A stretch of 64,000 nt of DNA from Leptobrachium leishanense (GCA_009667805.1 CM019063.1:356767613-356831612), one strand, 5' to 3'. Positions 10,514 to 21,557 are shown, counted from the stretch's first letter. Notes: generated by a model not told the origin, from the sequence alone. Made by a program: numbers and translations.

Positions 10514-11870
10514 ATTCCCTATTTGGTCTGGAATCAACCAATCCGTGGTATAAGAAAATCACATGTGTCTCCAAGCAGTAAAGCTGGTTGATTAGGTCCA
10601 TGTGACTAGAAAGGACCTATAGTATGAAAGAAAGGTCACATGAACACCCAGATCCTATCTGCTGTGGGAAGGTCACATGGTACACCAGTAGAATATTCCC
10701 TATTTGGTCTGGAATCAATCAATCAATGGTGTAAAAAAGTCACATGTATCTCCAAGCAGTAAAGCTGGTTAATTGGGTCTATGTGACTAAAAAGGACCTA
10801 TAGTATGAATGAAAGGTCACATGAACACCCAGATCCTATCTGCTGGGGGAAGGTCACATGGTACACCAGTAGAATATTCCCTATTTGGTCTGGAATCAAT
10901 CAGTCAATGGTGTAAAAAAGTCACATGTATCTCCAAGCAGTAAAGCTGGTTAATTGGGTCCATGTGACTAAAAAGGACCTATAGTATGAATGAAAGGTCA
11001 CATGAACACCCAGATCCTATCTGCTGGGGGAGGTCACATGGTACACCAGTAGAATATTCCCTATTTGGTCTGGAATCAATCAGTCAATGGTGTAAAAAAG
11101 TCACATGTATCTCCAAGCAGTAAAGCTGGTTAATTGGGTCCATGTGACTAAAAAGGACCTATAGTATGAATGAAAGGTCACATGAACACCCAGATCCTAT
11201 CTGCTGGGGAAGGTCACATGGTACACCAATAGAATATTCCCTATTTGGTCTGGAATCAATCAGTCAATGGTGTAAAAAATTCACATGTATCTCCAAGCAG
11301 TAAAGCTGGTTAATTGGGTCCATGTGACTAAGAAGGACCTATAGTATGAATGAAAGGTCACATGAACACCCAGATCCTATCTGCTGGGGGAAGGTCACAT
11401 GGTACACCAGTAGAATATTCCCTATTTGGTCTGGAATCAATCAGTCAATGGTGTAAAAAAGTCACATGTATCTCCAAGCAGTAAAGCTGGTTAATTGGGT
11501 CCATGTGACTAAAAAGGACCTATAGTATGAATGAAAGGTCACATGAACACCCAGATCCTATCTGGGGGGAAGGTCACATGGTACACCAATAGAATATTCC
11601 CTATTTGGTCTGGAATCAATCAGTCAATGGTGTAAAAATTCACATGTATCTCCAAGCAGTAAAGCTGGTTAATTGGGTCCATGTGACTAAGAAGGACCTA
11701 TAGTATGAATGAAAGGTCACATGAACACCCAGATCCTATCTGCTGGGGGAAGGTCACATGGTACACCAGTAGCATATCCCCATTTGGTCTGAATCAATCA
11801 ATCAATGGTGTAAAAAAGTCACATGTATCTCCAAGCAGTAAAGCTGGTTAATTGGGTCCATGTGACCTCT
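10514..11870 (+). repeat. ~180-bp tandem array, 8 copies (left arm)
   Basis: Unit starts (ATTCCCTATTTGG) fall at about 10514, 10695, 10876, 11056, 11236, 11417, 11596 and 11775, a period of 179-181. Copies 5 and 7 share private variants (CACCAATAG and ACTAAGAAGG), which suggests amplification by a ~360-bp dimer. Each unit has about four GTCACATG/CATGTGAC boxes. Confidence 0.9.
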
Positions 11871-12057
11871 AACCATTTCTTAAGGTTATGTGATCATAAC
11901 GGCCAGCATACTAAAGACAATGTTATATATGTCCAATGATTCCTTGGGTTGCCAGGGCAACTGGATAGTACAAGGCTTAAACAGAGGGTTTTTTATATAA
12001 GGTTGGACAGATATGTAATTCGTGAATGACTTGTTCTGAAAAAGGGAGCATTTTATT
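11871..12057 (+). promoter_or_regulatory. Inner arm segment, leader of PLE 2 ORF
   Basis: A unique sequence ends the left arm directly before the RT start codon and is repeated inverted at about 14626-14835. Its position makes it the likely 5' UTR/promoter-proximal region. No TATA box was recognised with confidence. Confidence 0.35.
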
Positions 12058-13770
12058 ATGATACAAATGACCTTAAGTAAAGGCAACCACTCTCTGTGTC
12101 AAGGTAACAATGTAGGATCTCGTGACCCCTCTGTCCATAATGCCTCCTTGCCAAAACAATATGTCAATGTGCGACCCCATAACTACCATCATATACCGTC
12201 TCATAATAATACTGTGATTCCCAATAAGACGGGGACTTCTAGTTCTAGCCCTGGTATTCCTATGGCGAACCAAGGTTTGACAGTGATTAACCTGTCAAAT
12301 TTTCAACTTAATCAAGCCCACCTTTCTGTTCTCAATAAAGGTCTTTCATTTGTACCTGTATCCAATCTTGACAAATTCGAATGGATCAAAGATATTCATC
12401 TTTTTGTGCGTAAATTAGCTTTGCACAAAGTACATAAAACTAAGGAGGAACAGAGGTTAAAAAATATGGGTCTAGAAATATCTGATCTTCCCTGTTTAAG
12501 AATCTTGACTGATCTATTGGAAGAACAAGAAACTAATCAGGAAAGCCTCACTAATGTTCACATTAAGAGTCGTTTTACTCCTAATTTCAAAGAGTTTGGC
12601 AATCTTGAAATGTTTTGTAATCTTGTCTGTGCTGAAATTGATCAACTAAAGGATTCAGACATTTTGATGTCCATAAGTGATAATCTTACTCATGTTGAAA
12701 GGAAATCTTTAAAAGAACTCGAATCTGATAAGTCTTTGATAATTAAACAGTCAGATAAAGGTGGCAATGTAGTTCTGATGTCCATCGACTTTAATGAAAG
12801 GATGATTTATAATATTCTTGATGATACTGATACTTATGCCAGACTACCTAAAGATCCTACCATTCATTTTTCTCGTCAGCTTAAAGATTTGATTTGCCTC
12901 TCTTTTGAACAGTCCCTCATTACCAAATCTCAGTATGAATTTCTTCTGCCATCTTCACCTACCATTGCTACTTTTTATGGGATTCCCAAAACCCATAAGA
13001 ATATCAATGAACCTCCAGGTCGTCCGATAGTATCTGGCAATGATTGCCTGACACAGAACGCCAGTATTTTTTTAGACAAGATTTTGAGAAAATATGTAGT
13101 TAAGCTGCGCTCATATTTGAGAGATACCAAACAGGCGCTACAAATTTTGAAGGGAATAAGTATTAATAAAGATACCTTACTATGTAGTTTAGATGTTGAA
13201 TCTTTATACTCAAGTATCCCGCATGATCTTGGTCTTAAGCACATTAGGTTATTTCTCGAGAGAGATGATTCATTGAATGGTCCATTTATTGAATTTTTGG
13301 TTAAATTGACCAGTTTTGTCCTTACTCATAATTATTTTCTTTTCAAATGCCAATATTTTCACCAACTCAGAGGCACAGCTATGGGTTCCTCGATGGCACC
13401 ATCATATGCCAATTTATACTTAGGTATTTGGGAAGAAAATTGTAAAATCAATGATAAGTTACTATTTTACATTGACAAAATTGAACTGTGGCTCAGATAC
13501 ATTGACGATGTTCTGCTACTCTGGAAGGGTTCCGAAGAAGAGTTTTTACAGTTTGTGTCTCTTCTGAATGACAATGTATATAATTTGAAGTTCACTTTTG
13601 AAATTCAGAAGGACAGTATCTCTTTTTTAGATATCAAAATCTCTAAGACCGATGGTGGAACTTTATCGACAACACTATATAAAAAGGCAACAGCTACAAA
13701 CAGTTTGTTACATTGGCAGAGTTTTCATCCACTTCCTTTGAAAAGAGGAATTCCGGTGGGCCATATTTAA
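12058..13770 (+). CDS. PLE 2 reverse transcriptase (570-aa open part)
   Basis: This is the N-terminal and RT part of a PLE polyprotein. Visible motifs by residue: LNKGLSFVP 92-100; SDKGGNVV 232-239 (RT fingers); PKTHK 310-314; PPGRPIVS 319-326; DVESLYSSIP 379-388 with the first catalytic Asp at 379; RGTAMGSSMAP 438-448; RYIDDV 480-485 with catalytic Asp pair 483-484; SFLDI 522-526; YKKATATN 541-548. All expected catalytic residues are present. The frame ends prematurely at IPVGHI because of an apparent single-base loss near 13763-13767. The rest of the protein continues in the next frame (entry from 13713). The start at 12058 lies inside the end of the left inverted arm; Met4 is an alternative. 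The protein would nick and prime with its endonuclease and reverse-transcribe its own RNA. Confidence 0.9.
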   Translation: MIQMTLSKGNHSLCQGNNVGSRDPSVHNASLPKQYVNVRPHNYHHIPSHNNTVIPNKTGTSSSSPGIPMANQGLTVINLSNFQLNQAHLSVLNKGLSFVPVSNLDKFEWIKDIHLFVRKLALHKVHKTKEEQRLKNMGLEISDLPCLRILTDLLEEQETNQESLTNVHIKSRFTPNFKEFGNLEMFCNLVCAEIDQLKDSDILMSISDNLTHVERKSLKELESDKSLIIKQSDKGGNVVLMSIDFNERMIYNILDDTDTYARLPKDPTIHFSRQLKDLICLSFEQSLITKSQYEFLLPSSPTIATFYGIPKTHKNINEPPGRPIVSGNDCLTQNASIFLDKILRKYVVKLRSYLRDTKQALQILKGISINKDTLLCSLDVESLYSSIPHDLGLKHIRLFLERDDSLNGPFIEFLVKLTSFVLTHNYFLFKCQYFHQLRGTAMGSSMAPSYANLYLGIWEENCKINDKLLFYIDKIELWLRYIDDVLLLWKGSEEEFLQFVSLLNDNVYNLKFTFEIQKDSISFLDIKISKTDGGTLSTTLYKKATATNSLLHWQSFHPLPLKRGIPVGHI

Positions 13771-14552
13771 GATTAAGACGAATCTGTTCCTCTGATGATG
13801 AATTTCTGATTAAGGCCAAAAACCTTAAAAAAGACTTTCGCGAAAAAGGATATCCTAATAGACACTTGAAAAGAGCATTTCAACAGGCCATGTCTAAGTC
13901 CCGCGATAATCTCCTACAAGATTCTAAACCTAAGAAGAATAATATCATTAGATGTATTGGTACATTTGATAGAGGATGGAATCAGATCTACTCCATCCTA
14001 GATAGGTTTTGGCCGTTACTCACTATGGACCCTCAGCTATCGGATAAATTGGGAGCCAGACCCTCAGTTACTGCTAGACGTAGCAGGAATCTGAGAGATC
14101 GTTTGGTACACAGCCATCATAATTCCATTATAAACAAAAGACCTATTACATGGCTATCTAACAATTTACGTGGCACTTATCAATGTGGCCATTGTGTCGC
14201 ATGTAAATTCATCTTAAAAAATTCAAAGAAAGTTACAGATTCAAGGAAAAAATGTGATTTTGAAATCAAAACCTTTTTTAATTGTAATTCCTGTGGCCTG
14301 GTATATTTGGCCATCTGCCAATGTAGCAAAATGTATGTTGGCAAAACACTCCGTCCCTTTAAGAGGAGAATTATGGAACATATCCACTCTGTAAAACGAA
14401 TTCAAGAAACCCCTATTTCACGCCATTTAGCACAATGTCACGGTAATAACCCTAATGTCCTGAAATTTTGCGGATTAGAAATCGTATTACCATCACCAAG
14501 AAAGGGCAATTTTGAACGCAAGCTCCGACAGAAAGAATCCATCAGGTCTTAA
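13713..14552 (+). pseudogene. PLE 2 C-terminal part: linker and GIY-YIG endonuclease
   Basis: This is the downstream frame of the same polyprotein. True homology begins at about residue 16 (PYLRLRRICSSDDEF), just after the frameshift. A Cys-rich linker (YQCGHCVACKF, about 156-166) precedes the GIY-YIG core: VYLAICQCSKMYVGKT at about 198-212, then Arg-rich RRIMEHIHSV with the conserved Glu-His. SRHLAQC follows near 236-242. After RQKES the frame changes again through a small deletion. The expected PLE tail SGLNEGLSYTPFL is readable in another frame and stops at 14581-14583. The element thus has two small lesions (about 13765 and 14540) in an otherwise preserved protein, which suggests recent activity or trans-mobilisation. 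Confidence 0.85.
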
Positions 14553-14834
14553 TGAGGGTTTATCTTATACTCCTTTCTTATAGCCCGGCATGTTTAACGG
14601 ATCGTCTAAGAATTTAACAAACTCAAGGTCATTTGTATCATAATAAAATGCTCCCTTTTTCAGAACAAGTCATTCACGAATTACATATCTGTCCAACCTT
14701 ATATAAAAAACCCTCTGTTTAAGCCTTGTACTATCCAGTTGCCCTGGCAACCCAAGGAATCATTGGACATTTATAACATGGTCTTTAGTATGCTGGCCGT
14801 TATGATCACATAACCTTAAGAAATGGTTAGAGGT

Positions 14835-15478
14835 CACATAGACCCAATTAACCAGCTTTACTGCTTGGAGATACATGTGACTTTTTTTACACCATTGATT
14901 GATTGATTCCAGACCAAATGGGGAATATTCTACTGGTGTACCATGTGACCTTCCCCCAGCAGATAGGATCTGGGTGTTCATGTGACCTTTCATTCATACT
15001 ATAGGTCCTTTTTAGTCACATGGACCCAATTAACCAGCTTTACTGCTTGGAGATACATGTGACTTTTTTACACCATTGACTGATTGATTCCAGACCAAAT
15101 AGGGAATATTCTACTGGTGTACCATGTGACCTTCCCCCAGCAGATAGGATCTGGGTGTTCATGTGACCTTTCATTCATACTATAGGTCCTTTTTAGTCAC
15201 ATGGACCCAATTAACCAGCTTTACTGCTTGGAGATACATGTGACTTTTTTACACCATTGATTGATTGATTCCAGACCAAATAGGGAATATTCTACTGGTG
15301 TACCATGTGACCTTCCCACAGCAGATAGGATCTGGGTGTTCATGTGACCTTTCTTTCATACTATAGGTCCTTTCTAGTCACATGGACCTAATCAACCAGC
15401 TTTACTGCTTGGAGACACATGTGATTTTCTTATACCACGGATTGGTTGATTCCAGACCAGATAGGGAATAAAACGAGG
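14835..15478 (-). repeat. ~180-bp tandem array, 4 copies (right arm)
   Basis: Inverted counterpart of the left array. Unit ends fall near 14922, 15104, 15284 and 15465. Only four units are present against eight on the left. Confidence 0.9.
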
Positions 15479-15514
15479 GAGGTACATACAACATTACTAA
15501 CTATTTTTTTGCTC

Positions 15515-15552
15515 CAGATGAAGCCAATGTCCAGTTGGCGAAACATATGTTG
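15515..15552 (+). ncRNA. Hammerhead-like motif in right arm
   Basis: CAGATGA core variant, stem II GCCAA/TTGGC around TGTCCAG, then GAAACAT. The second core position is A instead of U, which should weaken or abolish cleavage. It lies in sense orientation downstream of the PLE coding region. Confidence 0.5.
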
Positions 15553-16110
15553 AGCTGATGTATCAACCTTGATTTTAAGCCGTGATTTGTTGTGTGTGCA
15601 GCATTTGCAGGGTGAGGACAGAAATTTTGAGCATGAGCTCGACTAGCTAAGGGTCAGTGTTGGCGTGCTGATTGTGAAGGTGATTTATGGTTTGCTTTTT
15701 GATGCTAATCCCTTTGTGCAATTATGGAATTCTATTATGGTGCCTAATACATTGATTGCAATCCTCTTTCCACACCTGTTTTATGCACAGCCATTTTACA
15801 CTGGCGTCAATTCCAGTACACCCTGCTTTGTCTGCTGTCATATTTATGTTTTTTAATTGATTTTTCCTTGTATCTGAGAGTGTCTATATTCTTTCTAATA
15901 AAGATTAATTTTTCTGTAGCCACTCCTCCAGTGCCATTTGCCGGTTCTTTTTTGAGCTGCCAAGTGGTTTTTTGAGACATATATCTGTTTAGGTCAGGTT
16001 TAATCCTGAGTAAGAGGTTGTGCTGCTCTCACTCATTTGGATGAGAGTCAGGTGATTGTCTAAATTTGAGGGTTCCTGCTGTGGGTCCCCCATCTCTCTC
16101 TTTTCTGGTA

Positions 16111-16290
16111 ATATATATATATATATATATATACACACTATATTACCAAACGTACTTGCTCACCCATCCAAATAATCAGAATCAAGGTGTTCCAATCACT
16201 TCCATGGCCACAGGTTTATATTTATAAAATCAAGCACCTAGGCATGGAGACTGTTTTTACAAACATTTGTGAAAGGATGGGAGGCTCGTG
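16111..16290. mobile_element. DNA transposon terminal fragment (Tc1/mariner-like)
   Basis: After a TA microsatellite comes TATATTACCAAACG and then a stretch resembling a common fish/frog DNA transposon end (ATCAAGCACCTAGGCATG). Class by recollection only. The rest is missing; BEL/Pao sequence follows. Confidence 0.35.
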
Positions 16291-16319
16291 GTTTGTAGCT
16301 CAAGATCTATAGTCTTCTT

Positions 16320-17292
16320 TATCAGGTCAGCGAGCTCCAAGGCCAATACGGTGCGGCATACCTTGATACGGTGTGACCTTGTTGTGGAGCTAGCTTAGTC
16401 TTTCCCATGACGAAACCGACGTGAATGTCATTCTCCCCGCCGTAGACCCTGATGTATCCTACAGCTGCTATTGCCTTAATTGACGCATTGAAAATACGTG
16501 AAGCTCTTTATTTCACTGCAGCTACGGGCGAAATGGGAACGTATGTGGGCTGATCAATAACGTTTTGGAGACATCTCAGGGAAGCATGCCATTTCTCCCA
16601 TTCTTGCTTCTGGTTTAGTGGAAGTGGCTCATCCCAATCTTTGATGTTTTGGGAGAGTGTACGTAGAAGGAGCCTCCCTTGGATCGTTACAGATGCAGCA
16701 AACCCTAGAGGGTCGAACAGGCTGTTCACCATTGACAGGATTCCTCTCCTTGTGAAAACAGATTTCTGGGCTGGAGCTCTAATGGTGAAGGCATCCTTCT
16801 TCAAGTCCCAACATAGACCAAGACTACGTTGGATAAGAGGTGTGTCTGTCCCAAAATCTAGGTACTGTAGTCCCTTGGTGTGATTTTCAGGACTGAAGGC
16901 TTCAAGCACTTCCTCACTGTTTCTGCCGGGGTGGCTACAGATTTTAGACCATCATCTAGGTAGAAATCCCTTTCCACGAACCGTCTGTCATCTGTGCTGT
17001 ATTTGGCTTCGCCGACGCGAGCGGAGTGTTTCAGGCCGTAGTTGGCGATTGCCAGGGAAGAACCGTTCCCAAAGACATGCACTCGCATTCTGTATTCCGT
17101 TATCTGTTGGTTGTGCTGTTCATCACTGAACCACAGAAAACGTAGGTAGTTACAATGGTCTTCCCTGACTAGGAATGAGTAAAACATCTGCTGGATGTCG
17201 GCCATAATGGCTATGGCTTCCTTTCTGAAATGGATGAGCACGCCTAGGAGGCTGTTGGTGAGATCCGGCCCTGGGAGAAGGACTTTATTCAT
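16320..17292 (-). pseudogene. BEL/Pao reverse transcriptase and RNase H start
   Basis: 17292-16858 carries the RT palm: [14 protein letters not shown] (first catalytic Asp), [15 protein letters not shown] and [10 protein letters not shown] (catalytic YLDD box). 16909-16508 continues with the Pao-type thumb/connection (LGLCWDLKKDAFTIR, GILSMVNSLFDPLGF), typical of BEL elements. About 16510-16330 reads AIAAVGYIRVYGGEN, the beginning of RNase H. A frame change separates the two parts near 16880. It would have been the polymerase of the element; now a relic. Confidence 0.85.
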
Positions 17293-17525
17293 GGAGAAAC
17301 CTTGGAACTTCGCACTAGCATCAAAGACTACTCAAATCTGACCTGCCAGGTCATTATCTTCTTTGCTGGTCTGGAACACTGTTGCTCCTAAAGCGGGACT
17401 GTTTGTTGAAGTCGTGAAGCGTTCGTCACACTGTTTCAAGTGGGATGCTCTCCCATTACTAAGAATGGAGGTTGCGAAGAGGTTGATCTGGGTTGGGGCC
17501 TGCAGCCGATCGATGCAAACCATGC

Positions 17526-18451
17526 CTAAGATGGCCCATCCAAGTGCAGACTTATGGGCAAACTGAGAACCTGCTGGGCCTCTAACTTGATCATATTGAA
17601 GGAAAGCTTCGGAGCATCCAATCCCAACAAGAGCAGGATTTCAGCTTTGGGGTCTAGGACAGGAAAGAGGCTAGCCATGTGTTTCAGGTGAGGTATATTG
17701 CTTGCTACCTCTGGTGTCGCAATCTGGTTGCGATTATTTGGCAAAGTGTCCCATTCTAGCAATGGTGGCAGTTTGAGTTTTGTACTTCCATCTAACGATT
17801 CTATGCAGAATCCAGTGACTTTCCTTCCCGCCATGCGCTGGGAACCAGTGCACATTGATATCGTGAATGGTGTGTCTTCAGTTTGGACGTTAAAGAGGTC
17901 GAAGAATACTGACCTGGCTAACGAGTGATGGCTTTGTCCGTCCAGCATCATGTACATCTTCACCGCTTCTTCAGGGTGTCCGGCTGGGTAGACTTTGGTT
18001 AGGTAGATAAGCGGGGGAATGCTGAGACACCACATACTGTTGTGCAGTTGATAGTCGCGTTTACCTCTGGGTGCGCTTCGGTGTCGTCCTGAGACTCCTT
18101 AGTCAAAGGAGGGGTAGGAGTTGTCCGTTGTGTTGGCTCAGAGTCTGGATGCAGTGCACCTGGATGTCTGTCACTTTTGCATAAGTTACATTGCACCTTA
18201 GCTGTGCAAGCTTTGGCCATATGCTCTGTAGACTCACACTTGTAGCAAACTCTGTACTCCCTGAGCAAAGCTTTCCTTTCTTCTATGGGCTTCTTTCCAA
18301 AGTCTCTGCACTTGTTCAGAGGGTGCGGGGACTTGTGGAGTGGACAGAAATAATCTTTATTCGTTCCTAGGGTTTCAGGTGGCATTCTCTTCGAATTCTC
18401 ATCTGACTTTCTTGTGGGCGAGGTAGTGACCTCTGTTTTGTGCACAGACAC
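17526..18451 (-). pseudogene. BEL/Pao zinc knuckle and aspartic protease
   Basis: 18451-17999 includes CYKCESTEHMAKAC (a CCHC-like knuckle, C-X2-C-X4-H-X4-C) followed by a second CNLC. These are the nucleic-acid-binding region at the gag/pol boundary of BEL elements. 18035-17526 carries a retroviral-type protease: MMLDGQSHHSLA matches the active-site Asp region, and LLLGLDAPKL resembles the distal conserved block. The two frames overlap, with a shift at about 18010-18035. The protease would process the polyprotein in the particle. Confidence 0.75.
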
Positions 18452-18756
18452 AAAGGTCCTTTCCCTTGCAGTTTGTGTTCTCTTGGTGAAGTCAGAGTTA
18501 TAGTTGGCCTTTCTGGTGGTAGGGATCTCTGTTTCTCTGAAGCTTTGGTTTCCAGGTTAGTTGCACCGCTTCATTTAGTAGGCAACAAATTCTTGAAGAG
18601 TGGCGAAGGGAGGGTCTCTGTCTAGGTTGCCCTCTCTAAAGTCAGCTGATAGTTCGATCCACTTTTCGATTAAGTGTGTTGGGGTAATTTTCGAACGATA
18701 GGCCTCTGTGTTCTGTGCCGTCGAGACATGTTAGGATCTTCTTTGGCTGCCCGCAA

Positions 18757-20585
18757 CTACGTAAGAAGGATAGAGAAGTCCCATAACCTGTCAGGTTTGT
18801 TTATGCGGATAATCAGGAAACAGATCGTGTCAACTAACAGAGAGGATTCCGTCAACATGGATGTACCATACCATTGATCGACCACTTTCCAGGTTTGTTT
18901 AAGGGCGATGACTGGGTCACCGAGATGAGATGAATAGATATCTTTTACTACTCGTGTAGATTCTGGTCCTAGCCAAGCCATCAGATGTATGATCTCCTCG
19001 ATATGCCGTAACCTTTCGTCATGAACGGTATGTAAACAGAGAAATAGTGTCTGCCTGGCTTGTCAGAAAACTTCTGTTCCCCTCTTGAAGGCAAATACAT
19101 TTTCCATCTGGGCTGTATAGAGGTTGTATTTGGGGGAGATGGTAAGTTGATCCCCATTGAATTGGTGAAAGCAGGTTCAGGGGCCTCCCGTGGGTTCTGG
19201 CAAGTATAGTCCCTAGGATCAGGAGCGGACGATAAAGACAGCTGGTCTGTGTCTGCAGAATACTTGTTGATGTCTTGCCATGCCACATGTTCCTTTAGCT
19301 GCAGGGTAGGTCGACCGTGGTCAATGGGCCTCATATCCGCTCTTGAGTTGCCTTGCGGCTGTGGCTGGAACACTGCTGCCTCCATGTTGAAGTTGTGGCA
19401 CGCGGCTACTTTTGTGCCTGCCTGCTGAGGATCACTCACTAATGCTGATGGAACAATCTGGTTACCCCTTGTGTTTTGGTTTGTTGGGGTAAGCTCTTCA
19501 ACTCCTAGGAGGGTTTCTAGTTGTGCGGATTTGGCGGTGTCAGCATTCTGACTAGTTTACAGAACTAGTGGATTAGATTCTCCTCCTCTTCCCTACTGTA
19601 GTGAGTTCTGGTCGTTCACATATGTTTCGACATGGTTCTGCAAGTTTTCTCCTTCCAACTGTGTAGGATCGAAGTTGAGGGAAGCATTGGCAACTTACGC
19701 CGGTAAAGCTGCGGCCCGTACTGTCTTTTTTGCAGCCTCCCATTTATGATGAAGATATGTAAGATTAGCCTGAGCTTTGGCCATTTCTTCCTCTTGTCTG
19801 GCTTGAGCTTTGGCCAGTTCTTCCCTTAGTAAATGCTATTCATTTGCTACTTGCAGATCTACAGCAGCTTCATCAGCCTCGCTTTGTGCTAGTATCGCCA
19901 GGGTGATGAGACTCTCTTTACTCGAGGTTCGGGACAAACGTCTGCGATAGGAGGATGCTTAGGAAGAATGGACGGAGCCTGCGACAGGAGATTGCTGTGA
20001 AACGCTGCTACCCATGTGAGACCGTGCTGGCTTGGGGTGAAAGGACGAGGCTTTCTTTGAAGCTTGAAAAGAGGCCTTGCAAGAGCGATGAGATAACTCC
20101 GACTTGGCCTTCCCGTTGCTTGTGTCCACTGCCTGCAGATTTGTTTGATGAAAGTCATCACAGTTTGAAAGGAAAACCTCATGCTGTGTGTTGAACGCCT
20201 GGATGCTTTGTAAGTCCGCTTGTAGATTTGAGTCTTCTAAATTTGACTGGATGAAGATGAGGTGGCGTTCGCTATCTTTCGACTTTAGATGTATCTTCCT
20301 CATGCATTCGTTCTTTATTGCGATGCGACTAGGAAAGAGCTCCCTTTTAAGTTTATCACGGAGCCCTATTAGTTTATCTTGGGATTTAGTGTAGCTTTTG
20401 TAGTACCTATCCCACTCAGCCATCAGGCTCGATCTCATTTCCTTGGTAAGCTCCCTATGCGCCCTAAATTCATAATGTCTCTGAGTTGCCTCTGCATCTT
20501 CAGAATTTTGGACAACACACTCTTCAATTGAGTCGGGGTCGATTAGTAAGCCCAACTCTTTTGGCATGCCACAGCTGTCTGCCAT
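18757..20585 (-). pseudogene. BEL/Pao gag region, broken
   Basis: 20585-19959 opens MADSCGMPKELG and reads 208 residues of a charged, partly helical protein (LIGLRDKLKRELFP). This resembles the N-terminal part of vertebrate BEL gag. Further gag pieces follow in shifted frames at 19439-18981 and 18981-18757 (ALKQTWKVVDQWYG). An in-between stretch (19440-19880) is non-coding as it stands. The assignment depends on position upstream of the clear knuckle, protease and RT. Confidence 0.65.
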
Positions 20586-20589
20586 GATT

Positions 20590-21127
20590 AAGGAGACTCA
20601 TGAAATTGCCTAAACACTTTTAGAATTGTCCATGCAGTTCACTGTTTGCCTACTTAGGTGCGTTGCAAACTATTGTAGATGAAGGTGCGATATACCTTGT
20701 CGCCTCTGGGGAGCGCTGCTGGAGTGCATTGCATCTGCCGCAGTTCACCTTGTGGCCTCTGGGGAGCCCTGCTGGAGTGCGATGCAGCTGGCGCAGTTCA
20801 CCTTGATATAAACTTCACAAAGGGCTTTTAAGCAAACTCCTTGTTTCTCAAATGCTGAAGTTAAACTGCTTTTCCATGAAAGCCTTTTCAGGAGGTGAAA
20901 GAAAGGGAGGGGAGAGCAGCCAGAATGATTCATTTAGCTCTAAATGCAAAGAAAATGTCCTTGGAAGCTGGCTTTTAGATGTAGTTGCATAAAGTAAAGG
21001 TAAACAGTCTTTCTACATTTCAAAGGCGGAGGGGTTAACATTCAAATGGAGCATGGGAATTAATTTATTCAAGCCTCTTTTCACTGTTCTGTTCCCACGG
21101 TAGCTTTGTAGAAACAGGCACTTTAAA
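20590..21127. other. Possible BEL 5' LTR/leader with 54-bp tandem pair
   Basis: Two near-identical ~54-bp units (CCTCTGGGGAG...CAGTTCACCTTG) lie at about 20695-20805. The stretch is where the BEL leader and 5' LTR would be, but terminal TG/CA ends and the primer site were not identified. Confidence 0.3.
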
Positions 21128-21557
21128 GGCTTGGGTCAGACAAGCGCAGTGTTCACATCCGTGTTGCCGCACATTTAACGTTCCCGGTAGCATAAATTAT
21201 GATCAATAGAGACCCACACACGAAGTACGTCCGCACAGAAGTGCAGACGCGGCAAACGGACGAAAGTTAGGCAAGAACATAAAACCGCTAGAACGGACGT
21301 GCGGAGTGCGCCACGTCTGCATAGCTTTGTGTGTGAGCGATGGAACGTAAGTCAGACAGACTGCATTTTTGACATCCAGCATTTTTGACGGACAAAATGG
21401 TTTTTCATAATAATTTTATTTACCATCTACATCAGTCAAAAAAAAACGTCAGTCACAAAAACGGACCGTGTGGCCACTACCTTGTCGTCAGTCAGAAAGT
21501 ACGTCCGTTGTGCACAGATGCACAGTCCGCACAGAATGCGTTTGTCTGACCCTAGCC
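21128..21557. mobile_element. Harbinger-like MITE
   Basis: Ends GGCTTGGGTCAGACAA and, inverted, GGCTAGGGTCAGACAAA. These match the terminal GGCTAGGGTCAGA of the Harbinger element at 44260. The interior is palindromic (GTCCGCAC/GTGCGGAC motifs) and has no coding capacity. Flanking triplets AAA and TTA do not match, so the 3-bp target duplication is not confirmed. Confidence 0.6.

Larger units (their letters stand above)
10003..15984 (+). mobile_element. Penelope-like element 2 with giant inverted arms
   Basis: Sequence from 10003 (TATGTCTCAA) to about 12075 reappears inverted from about 14626 to 15984. The arms appear close to identical apart from repeat copy number. The coding region lies between them on the plus strand. 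Each arm holds, from outside in: a ~460-base unique end, a hammerhead-like motif, a ~180-bp tandem array (8 copies left, 4 right) and a ~200-base inner segment that overlaps the start codon. The arm-length difference (about 2073 vs 1358 bases) is accounted for by the four extra repeats. PLE pLTRs in opposite orientation are known in principle; this is an extreme example. The target duplication is unclear because the left flank is a TA microsatellite. Confidence 0.8.
16300..20585 (-). mobile_element. BEL/Pao LTR retrotransposon, 3'-truncated, decayed
   Basis: On the minus strand the order is gag (20585 down to ~18500), zinc knuckle, aspartic protease, RT and the start of RNase H (to about 16300). 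The integrase and 3' LTR are absent; the element stops against the transposon fragment at about 16290. The 5' LTR should lie above 20600 but its limits could not be fixed. Many frame breaks show it is inactive. Confidence 0.8.

Noticed and set aside
10514..11870. CRISPR-like spaced repeats
   Set aside because: Units are contiguous 180-bp tandem copies without unique spacers, in a eukaryotic transposon.
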